Of a DNA stretch of 64,000 nt, positions 58,401 through 64,000 are shown in pieces. Every line of letters begins with the position of its first letter. The first letter of the stretch is position 1. The translations under genes were made by a program, and so were the position numbers. The stretch covers positions 41,169-105,168 of IMG/VR virus record IMGVR_UViG_3300022927_001391. One strand, given 5' to 3'. The stretch is from a virus. Below the pieces are notes generated by a model that searched no databases, was not told the DNA's origin, and saw only the letters and a list, made by a program, of their open reading frames with translations.

Positions 58401-61400
58401 CAACAACTGTTCCGCCGTCTGTGCTGCAATCAATGCTATAACCAAACTGATCACCAGCCATTGTATCACTGCCTATGATAGTATCAATTAATTCAAAGTG
58501 GGTTTCTTCTCTAATAACAACATTAAGTCCAACAGCAGGCGCAATGGTAAATGTAATATCTGACCCGGACAAAGTAAAGTCTTTATAGGGAAGATATACC
58601 TTTCCATTGCCGTCCTCTACATACAAACTAATACCTGTAACTGGTGTAAATCCTAATGCATATGTTACTGAAGACCCGTCAGCCGTAAGTGTTACGAGTT
58701 CGTTATCTTTGGTGAGTCTGTCTTTTCTAGCATACACATATACACTATTAGCACCAGGAGCACCAACGAACATATATCTGTCATTTTGTGACATACACAT
58801 ACTAAAACCAAAATTATCACTAACACTAGCACCGTTCAAATAAATTGGTTGGCGCAAATTAAAGTTGCCAGCACCATCGCGTTCATAAACAAATACAGCG
58901 CCTCTGTTACTATTTGTATCAGGAGCACCAACAGCGTACCAGTTGTTACCTCCAGCGACACTAGCGCCAAATCTTGCGACTGATGCACCAATGTCGTTAA
59001 CTGTTAGAGTGACAGTTTCCTCTAGTACTCTGCTTGGATTCAATACATAAGGAACTACGTTACCAACTGATCCGGCGTCGGGGATACCAACTAGAGCACT
59101 TAAACTGTTTTTACCAATAACTATGCTTGTTCCTAAATGTCCATCACCTTCTGTAGATGTGGTTGTTTGAATAGTTGCAGTACTCCAGGGCTCTGCTTTT
59201 TTCAGTGCTGACCATTTACCCAAATTGTTTGTATCAACCCAGGCTATCTCATTTTTATTCCAACCGTAGGGAGGTGTAAAATTAGAAAGATCTGTAATTT
59301 GTTCAAAGCGTACTGATTCCAATTTCCACAATGTAACTGAAAGATTGTCTATGGCTTCGTCAATTTCAATGTCCTGTTCTACAGTTAAAGTATTGTTTGT
59401 TGTTGAAGCTAGTTTAAAAAATCCTCCAAATGGCGGATCTAGTCTTACAACAACTTTGTCATTTTTCACAAGTCCATGGTTAGAATCTGTGGTAAATGTC
59501 AACAATCCATTTGTAGAAGATTGAATGCCTGTGATATTTGTAGTAACTTCAGTAACTCTTAATATATCCCAACTGTTGTTGTCAGACTTTGCTACCCAAA
59601 TCTTTGACCCTCTGCCAATCTGACTTAAATTACTATTAAGAGAACTTATATTGTTGATATCAAACAATGTTAGATCTATATCATCAATGCGTGGATAACC
59701 AGCATTGCTAATATCATCTTTATTTGAGCCTGAGCGTAAACTGAATAAGTTTTTAGTATAATTGTTAGGAACTTTATAAAGGTCTACCTGCTTAAATCCC
59801 AAGTAGTCAGGATTACTTACAGTATCTCCTGAGTCTAAAAATTCTATCACAACTGGATTGTTTTGTGATTGTGCTTCTGGCAAAATTACTTCAACTACTT
59901 GGTTACTATCAATGCTGCCATATTCACCAACTCTGAACGCCCATTCTTCAAAGAAATCTACCTCTTGATCTAGGTTTGTTAGATCTGCCTTTGTTAATTT
60001 GTTGATAACTTCAGGTGTGCCCTTGCCTTTAATCATGCCCTGATAGAACTTAACCTGGCTTACATCATCCAAACCTATGTTCTCTAAATAATCTCTACTA
60101 CGGAAACCTATTGTTCCTTTAGCAGCATGATCAGTACTAGTTTCCAAATTAACATTATCAATATCAAAGAAGTCAGTAAATCTCTGTGCCTTATTACTAA
60201 TATTTGGCACTAGGCCTGTTCTTTGATTTGGACTTAGTATCCAATTGTTATAATCAAATACAAGTGTACCACCATGATCTTTGGCAGCAACATAAATTTT
60301 GTTATTGAAACTTACGTAATCTGCTCGTTTATAATCTTTGTCCTGCTGCCATAAATCGTATTCACTATCATTGATAAAATAACCAGGAGCATGGATAGTA
60401 CCATTCCAACTACCTGCCTTAGTACCAACAATTTTCATGCGCTCCTGTCTATTGCCCAATTCTGGTTGATAGATAATATCGTTGAAAATTGTAGAGTTAT
60501 TAAACACTATAACATGTTCATACTGAATAGGATCTAGTACAGCACTATACAAATATGTTTTGTCTGGATTGATAGTAATTGTTGTATTATTATCAATACG
60601 ACGAACATTATAATCCACCTTCTTAATAGGCTGGTTGTTAGCATCACGCAATGTTATACGTCTACTAAAATCATCAGTAGTTGTAAACTCTCGTTCAACT
60701 TCTAAAATATCATAGCAAGGACTTGCGCTGAATACGCTGTCATTTGGCCAAATTTGTTGTGTCCAAAAAACAAACTCTTGAGCAGTTAGGGTAAAATCCT
60801 TAACTTCTCCATTAACAGTACTATTAAATACCAAACCTTTAGATTCCAGATACCTTTGGTAACTAACAAACAAATCACATACTTGCTGCACACTTGTGAG
60901 TGTGACTCCATATGGAATATCTGCTGTATAATTTTCAAAATCATTGAATACAAATATGTTTGTATTGCCAACTGTCTTTATAATTCTATTTGTAGAATTC
61001 ACACTAGGAATAATTCTAAAATAGGGATTGTCTATGTCGTAGCCGGTAATCTGATAACCGTCTGATCTTTTAATAACTTGTATACCACTATAAGTTACTT
61101 TGTCAACAGGAGTGCTTTTTAAAGTAATTAAACTATAATCGTCGTCTGGTATGAAAACAGTTTGGTTGCTACTATTAGGGGTAGCACTCTCAGCTACAAC
61201 TTTTAGGAAATTTTTATCACTAAAGCCAGCAAGTTTGTAGGCAAGGTTTAATCCAAGGTTTCTAATCCTAGTGTTATAATCTGTAGGATTTAGATCCATA
61301 TATTTGAGGTAATTGTACAAGAACTGGTTTGCACCTTCAACGCGATTTATATTACCATTATCTGTAACACCATGCATGTGGAAATCACTAATTACAGGCC

Positions 61401-64000
61401 TATAACTCTTGCCTGTTTTAAGTAACTGATTAAACTCTGTGTTTAGTTGTATTAAGTTTGTATCATATAGCAAACCAAAATATTTTGCAGGTTGTTGTAG
61501 CATTGCAATTAATTGCATTGCGAATGGATATTCACTACTACGAACCCAAGCAGTTTCTACTGGGCTCTCATCTCCAAAGGCCCATGGATCATTAGTGTTA
61601 GAACTTACAGCGTCTATTGTTAAGAAATCCGATGGTGCTCGTAGTACGCCCTGTTGGTCAACTGGCACAACACTTGTAAGGCCAGGACGCTTATAATTTT
61701 TTTGTATTGAAAAATCTTCATTGATTATACCATTGTACAATTTACCTGCTTCTAGATCTTCCCAGAGTACTGTATTACCAGCAGTATAAGGAGCCTCGCC
61801 ATACCTATCATCCCACCAGGTAGGTTTTTGTGTTTGACCTAACATCTCCCAGGGTGTTAGATGTGGCGTATCAGTATCATAAAGCCAGCGATAGATAGCA
61901 CGCCAGCTGCCAGGCAATTTTGTATTAGTTAATTTTTCAACACTGTTTTTATAGTTCCAGCTAAATTTATTTTCTTCTGTAAAGGTACTATTTTTGTAAC
62001 TATCCAAGCGGTTTTTTTGTGCCCAGGATCCAAACAACCCACGAATAATACTTAACTGTTCGTTTCTATCAGCCAGTGTGGATCTAAAGTAACCGGGCAG
62101 TAGATCGCTAAAATCAAATAGATCTTTTCTATACTGAGTTTTAATATTATTATAGATACGCTTTTCTAGTTCTAGAATAATATCATCTCTTAAATCGTTA
62201 TAGGCGGCCCATTTACTACCGTCATGTCCTTGTATGATATTAAGTGTAGTACTGAAGGTATTATCAGCGTAAACTCTAGGAGTATATTTTGGCCATAGTC
62301 CTAGTTTTGTTGGCGTTGGTGGTACGAAACTACCGTCTGTGTTGGTGTACTCTACCATCTCAATAACATCACCAACTTGTAATACTACATCGTTAGTAAA
62401 AGTAACTTTTGGTTCATCTGTATCAAAAGAATAGTCCACGCCTTCAGTTAACAGTAGTACATTTTGTCCTCTTACTCTATAAACAAGTAATCCGCGAGTG
62501 CTTATTGAAGTTAAATCGAACTGGTTGTTAAATTCAAATGTTCTTTCTGTAGCGTCGTCAATAGTATAATACACAGTTGTTTTTTGACTGCCCCAGGGAA
62601 GCATGTCACTATAATAAAACGCAAATTCTTCGTTTTTACTACCTACCATAAACTCAAGTATCTGATCAACACATCCACGAATATTTCTAAGATCTAAATC
62701 AAGTTTATTCATGTTATCAATAAACTTGTTTTTAAATCTTGAGTATTCCTCCATACTAAATCTTAAAGCATTAACTATACTAGCATCAGTATTTGTAAAG
62801 AGATATAATGGTAAAATAGATCCCGCACTGTGCTGTAGAATCTTGCCAGGATATTGTTTTACTGGCAAATCTCGTGTGTTATTGCTACCCAGGGCAACTC
62901 CTGTAAATTCTTTAATTGTCCTAGTAGACTCTACTAGATGGTTTCTAATTTGTCCCAGTGTAAGGTTTTCAAAGTCACCATTATTTGCATTGTTTTCTAA
63001 GTTTTTAGGAACTTCATAATAACCTAATAGGTTTTTATAAGTGCTATAAACCTTAATAGTAATATTATCATTTGGTGCAAGAGCAGAATTAAATGTAATA
63101 TACCATCTGTTGTTTGTTTCTACAACACTATATTTCTGCTTGTACTGGAAAGTGCCATTCACGTAAACTAACAAACTTTCGTCTGATCTATCTTCTGGCT
63201 CGCTGCCAATCTCAAAACTATATAATTCATCGGTTACAGTATATTCAACAATCTGGAACTGTCTACTTTCACTGGCAATTTTCGTCCATCCATTCAGCAG
63301 TGTCTTTACTGTGCCTGTTCTGTCATACTGATGTACATGGCCGCTTTTAACAATAACATTTACTTGACCAGTTCCTGTTTTTGTATAAGCAAACGAATCT
63401 GAAATAAAATTATTGTCAAATACAATATCACCTACGTTGTTAAAGTTTTTATAGCTAAGGCCAAAATTAAGAATACTATCATTTACACCATTAAGATTTC
63501 TCTTATAGCTAAAGAGTTTAGTGCCAGCAAAGTTAGTGCTAGGATATGAGGTTACAGTGCTAAAACTATTATGAGCACCATCAAACACATCAAACAATGG
63601 TTCTTGATTTAACTTAGTTTTTTGTTGAGCTAGTCCCCATGCACTATTTTTGTAATAGTAAACAACACCCTGATTGCTTGCTCCTAAGGAACTAAGCACA
63701 TTTGTATTTTCAGGCACTGTGTCAATTTGTACTAGATTGATAATTTTAGCAGTGTTAACGTTGCTGTCCTCATCAATAAAATCTACACGATAAACTTTAT
63801 TTCTTACATGTGGATCTGTATCACTAGCAAAAATAACTGTCATGTCAGGTGTAAGAGCAATGCCGTCAGCAAAGTATCCAGTAGTTCCATTTACATTGCT
63901 AAGTGCATCGTCTTGTTCAGTATCAATAATACTAACTGGTGCCTTACTAGTAATTCCCATATTATAGAGATGCAAATTAGGTATAAATTCTATAATTGGT
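52447..64000 (-). CDS. Giant virion structural protein, N-terminus outside the window
   Basis: At least 3,850 residues; the frame stays open to the right edge, so the true start lies beyond 64000. Residues are counted here from a TTG codon at 63975. The protein is repetitive. It has FG-GAP-like units near 1665-2265 (such as FGASVAGGNNWYAVGAP, FGYSIDCSTDGGTVVVGAP, FGTSVSVDPTGAMIAVGVP, FGAALAFNDDKLLVGAP), as in integrin-alpha-type propellers; a segment GIGLRPRQTMFVNRQQALK that recurs in cyanophage structural proteins; PGSGY repeats near 2950; and many copies of a strand module of the type VYVNG...YTV...APxxGDxI. It ends EDGYVEDGYVEV. Giant proteins of this kind occur in cyanophage and pelagiphage genomes as virion components, probably baseplate or fibre-associated. 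It is followed by the late promoter at 52429. Confidence 0.85.
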   Translation of the reverse strand, partial: PIIEFIPNLHLYNMGITSKAPVSIIDTEQDDALSNVNGTTGYFADGIALTPDMTVIFASDTDPHVRNKVYRVDFIDEDSNVNTAKIINLVQIDTVPENTNVLSSLGASNQGVVYYYKNSAWGLAQQKTKLNQEPLFDVFDGAHNSFSTVTSYPSTNFAGTKLFSYKRNLNGVNDSILNFGLSYKNFNNVGDIVFDNNFISDSFAYTKTGTGQVNVIVKSGHVHQYDRTGTVKTLLNGWTKIASESRQFQIVEYTVTDELYSFEIGSEPEDRSDESLLVYVNGTFQYKQKYSVVETNNRWYITFNSALAPNDNITIKVYSTYKNLLGYYEVPKNLENNANNGDFENLTLGQIRNHLVESTRTIKEFTGVALGSNNTRDLPVKQYPGKILQHSAGSILPLYLFTNTDASIVNALRFSMEEYSRFKNKFIDNMNKLDLDLRNIRGCVDQILEFMVGSKNEEFAFYYSDMLPWGSQKTTVYYTIDDATERTFEFNNQFDLTSISTRGLLVYRVRGQNVLLLTEGVDYSFDTDEPKVTFTNDVVLQVGDVIEMVEYTNTDGSFVPPTPTKLGLWPKYTPRVYADNTFSTTLNIIQGHDGSKWAAYNDLRDDIILELEKRIYNNIKTQYRKDLFDFSDLLPGYFRSTLADRNEQLSIIRGLFGSWAQKNRLDSYKNSTFTEENKFSWNYKNSVEKLTNTKLPGSWRAIYRWLYDTDTPHLTPWEMLGQTQKPTWWDDRYGEAPYTAGNTVLWEDLEAGKLYNGIINEDFSIQKNYKRPGLTSVVPVDQQGVLRAPSDFLTIDAVSSNTNDPWAFGDESPVETAWVRSSEYPFAMQLIAMLQQPAKYFGLLYDTNLIQLNTEFNQLLKTGKSYRPVISDFHMHGVTDNGNINRVEGANQFLYNYLKYMDLNPTDYNTRIRNLGLNLAYKLAGFSDKNFLKVVAESATPNSSNQTVFIPDDDYSLITLKSTPVDKVTYSGIQVIKRSDGYQITGYDIDNPYFRIIPSVNSTNRIIKTVGNTNIFVFNDFENYTADIPYGVTLTSVQQVCDLFVSYQRYLESKGLVFNSTVNGEVKDFTLTAQEFVFWTQQIWPNDSVFSASPCYDILEVEREFTTTDDFSRRITLRDANNQPIKKVDYNVRRIDNNTTITINPDKTYLYSAVLDPIQYEHVIVFNNSTIFNDIIYQPELGNRQERMKIVGTKAGSWNGTIHAPGYFINDSEYDLWQQDKDYKRADYVSFNNKIYVAAKDHGGTLVFDYNNWILSPNQRTGLVPNISNKAQRFTDFFDIDNVNLETSTDHAAKGTIGFRSRDYLENIGLDDVSQVKFYQGMIKGKGTPEVINKLTKADLTNLDQEVDFFEEWAFRVGEYGSIDSNQVVEVILPEAQSQNNPVVIEFLDSGDTVSNPDYLGFKQVDLYKVPNNYTKNLFSLRSGSNKDDISNAGYPRIDDIDLTLFDINNISSLNSNLSQIGRGSKIWVAKSDNNSWDILRVTEVTTNITGIQSSTNGLLTFTTDSNHGLVKNDKVVVRLDPPFGGFFKLASTTNNTLTVEQDIEIDEAIDNLSVTLWKLESVRFEQITDLSNFTPPYGWNKNEIAWVDTNNLGKWSALKKAEPWSTATIQTTTSTEGDGHLGTSIVIGKNSLSALVGIPDAGSVGNVVPYVLNPSRVLEETVTLTVNDIGASVARFGASVAGGNNWYAVGAPDTNSNRGAVFVYERDGAGNFNLRQPIYLNGASVSDNFGFSMCMSQNDRYMFVGAPGANSVYVYARKDRLTKDNELVTLTADGSSVTYALGFTPVTGISLYVEDGNGKVYLPYKDFTLSGSDITFTIAPAVGLNVVIREETHFELIDTIIGSDTMAGDQFGYSIDCSTDGGTVVVGAPYADVANADSTLISDAGEVYVFSNILQNFAGDGSTVDFTTDETISSVEYIEVNGVEQTLADGAFGGFDSDSSENRYTRSSNTISFRYEPQSTDTIKVFTGNFAEVQKLDQNMNSEEPTDGELFGTSVSVDPTGAMIAVGVPGEDELNPNTGSVYVFTDAGLRYGSVTSNSDTGISYTSGDTFYINDWLVTVSSTGSTVANLITDINNASISLITPAVGTDSDTIVVTSTSINKNKKLKIRPGTGTSFKDGIKFNPYVMTQQLNHPLLKENENYGQHVAFDKYVSVDGTVKQNLAVSSDRASSLAKTRFDIDTVTTSETYGEYLTTFDNNSTKFVDVITQSGAVYIYETLDAVSPETVSNTQKLIYVQQLVSNDISYLDQFGAALAFNDDKLLVGAPLDDAYAQNAGGWYQFNNFSRASAWQPYRSENSKVDVDRVNRVSIYDNVSRSVVSVIDYIDPYKQKIAGPAQAEIDYVLGYDPAVYTVSNTGTQMPGAAWNDERVGKVWWDLSACAVLDYEQGDLDYRTTYWGRFFPGSSIDIYEWVESAVLPSEYTGSGEVKHPDDSNFATTVQFDPAAGTTVTKYYFWVKNSTEVPEVAFRNISTSSVAQLIEDPKSAGLKFIQVLAQNALSITNIKNDLKSDDLVLAVNYDVVNNDGILHSEWDLVQENNPAQQLPARIYNKLVDSLAGQDSLGGVVPDPTLSDAEKYGIGLRPRQTMFVNRQQALKVLVDYTNKIFKSYPVIRQSTLTSLFSSELQPTIVSGEWNTKVASIVERDYLNTITLSTGYKVLVDNDETLDDLWTIYTLQADKTWFLTKVQSYDTTKFWEYATWYADGYNELTIPNYQVSNEAGLLTLNATVGELAKVTTNDDGNFSFFVYQSNGTWREVIIERGTIQLKSSIYDYTSSYYGSFIGFDNDVFDFNYFDKIPVQEVRNILKALKNEIFIDDRAIYFNQLFFRLIEYSLHESVNQVDWVFKTSFLTVLHKLRSLAQYPTFKNDNDHLIEDYINEVKPYHTKIREYVSKFDGNDNFDGDVTDFDVHAFYDENLMLFRKPSGDYSGDEILRTQGLNNPWSKNYSYFLSSVEIYAAGSGYIQDPIVTVSAPDLAGGVRATVVAVSNTNNIIRVRITNPGSGYITTPTITVTGAGTGCILLARMANNTNREFDISMKFDRITYSSTVMNWAANTSYSQNDLISYYNSVTGSQEVYKCIVSGGFTSGSTFSVENSSGTTVLEVYADENLASNADRIAAFYTPTAGMLGDDLDLLQRGTDYKGVRVSGAGFEREPGWDTAAFDNVGFDDFDIDTDGLTVLSGASALDSIIKSTFQDLALGTRPEDIDVNGGQFVDEYNSHAPEEVIPGIVFDTLDMEVFTDPSDDFEWDGNGVETVFRSYEGDGTTNTFIFSNTTKAQDVENVFVYLNATPVRSFTKNYLNRTVTLATAPTVGQTVYIYSFGNTGEKPVHEESFFTDGETFTFTLGINYDLAQQYLVLINGETLSTAEYTVQDNGLSILILNDVPAENDHVHVFAFNKDPSRQAYTEIDTQEITLTSGTNTYELNKTVRYAQPFEGNVIVELNNLRLRPTNAKHYVGDGSTVTYSIPGTAEESALVNDGDIRVTVISKDDSSTLNPPTNKVASIDYVVDPTDGSSLRTITFYTAPSSGDTVIVSVRTGAEYLVDGNTITLTSSVSFSTGDKLYVTTFANHDPLRIQTKVFVGLGSEILETVIGFDDDSFDSGDFDGISLAGSSPSKYALDRTVTNSNNLWITLNGVKLHPGQFIIENGNVIDLSGQTIDSTSIIVISHFTENVVQPTIGFRIFKNMLGDYEYLRIAADNTTELTQNLYPTDTKIYVDDVSKLPQASVDSDNPGVIFVGNERVTYWEINTEDNYITNIRRSTAGTRFATIHRVGTRVIDASSDQNLPETNTHTHIWYDAGVGSAANGAGLQASNSVNARFLRAREAFVPNFIAESNSPYYLEDGYVEDGYVEVRP

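Noticed and set aside
1-64000. tRNA genes and CRISPR arrays
   Set aside because: Reading both strands I saw no cloverleaf with T-arm consensus and no regularly spaced repeats. A computed scan was not possible, so a cryptic tRNA cannot be fully excluded.
1-64000. Integrase, attachment sites, insertion sequences
   Set aside because: No recombinase or transposase motif was found; the window looks like a lytic phage genome segment.

Overview
The window looks like part of the genome of a large marine T4-superfamily myovirus of the cyanophage/pelagimyophage kind. The pointers are a giant virion protein of at least 3,850 residues followed by tail-fibre genes, T4-type late promoters (TATAAATA, GATAAATA), a 5'-3' exonuclease of the FEN family, ThyX and dCMP deaminase, a CobS/MoxR-like ATPase, tightly overlapping genes, and many small conserved proteins typical of marine T4-like phages. 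I see no integrase, transposase, tRNA or CRISPR array. The host is probably a marine Gram-negative bacterium, because the phage encodes a lipoprotein autotransporter that only makes sense in an outer membrane; which host is not visible.

Layout. (1) 0-16.9 kb, plus strand: auxiliary metabolism and replication. It holds purT, a short DegT-like gene, folE and a YhhQ-type transporter; a phage-borne subtilisin autotransporter; small enzymes (GNAT, cupin, PRTase, 2OG oxygenase, PP-loop ATPase); queD and queE; a histidine phosphatase; a 5'-3' exonuclease; and conserved phage small proteins. FolE, QueD and QueE form a path to 7-carboxy-7-deazaguanine, with a queuosine-precursor transporter but no recognisable QueC here. 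(2) 16.9-20.8 kb: a block with its own promoters on both strands around a MoxR/CobS-like AAA+ ATPase and a VWA/metallopeptidase partner. Its promoters share a strict pattern (GGTTGAC, 16-bp spacer, extended -10). (3) 20.8-24.4 kb: an exported protein on the minus strand, then conserved phage proteins, thyX and a DegT aminotransferase. (4) 24.35-46.36 kb, minus strand: about 27 overlapping genes that look like one operon. It contains five radical-SAM proteins with N-terminal twitch/SPASM-like domains, four GT10-like proteins, two GT8-like proteins, two DxD-type glycosyltransferase-like proteins, three SGNH hydrolase-like proteins, a sugar-nucleotide epimerase, a NodU/TobZ-type carbamoyltransferase, a 2OG oxygenase, dCMP deaminase and small proteins. 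(5) 46.4-64 kb, minus strand: virion structural genes with late promoters.

How it fits together. Region 4 is the best candidate for an undescribed system: a long phage operon that appears able to build, transfer, carbamoylate and radically modify a glycan or glycopeptide. Possible targets are the host surface (receptor masking), the virion, or a small molecule. It seems to be headed by a consensus promoter whose spacer is a perfect hairpin and whose first gene would be leaderless. Region 1 probably serves 7-deazaguanine modification of DNA or tRNA. All functional statements rest on motifs read by eye; no database search or structure prediction was run.
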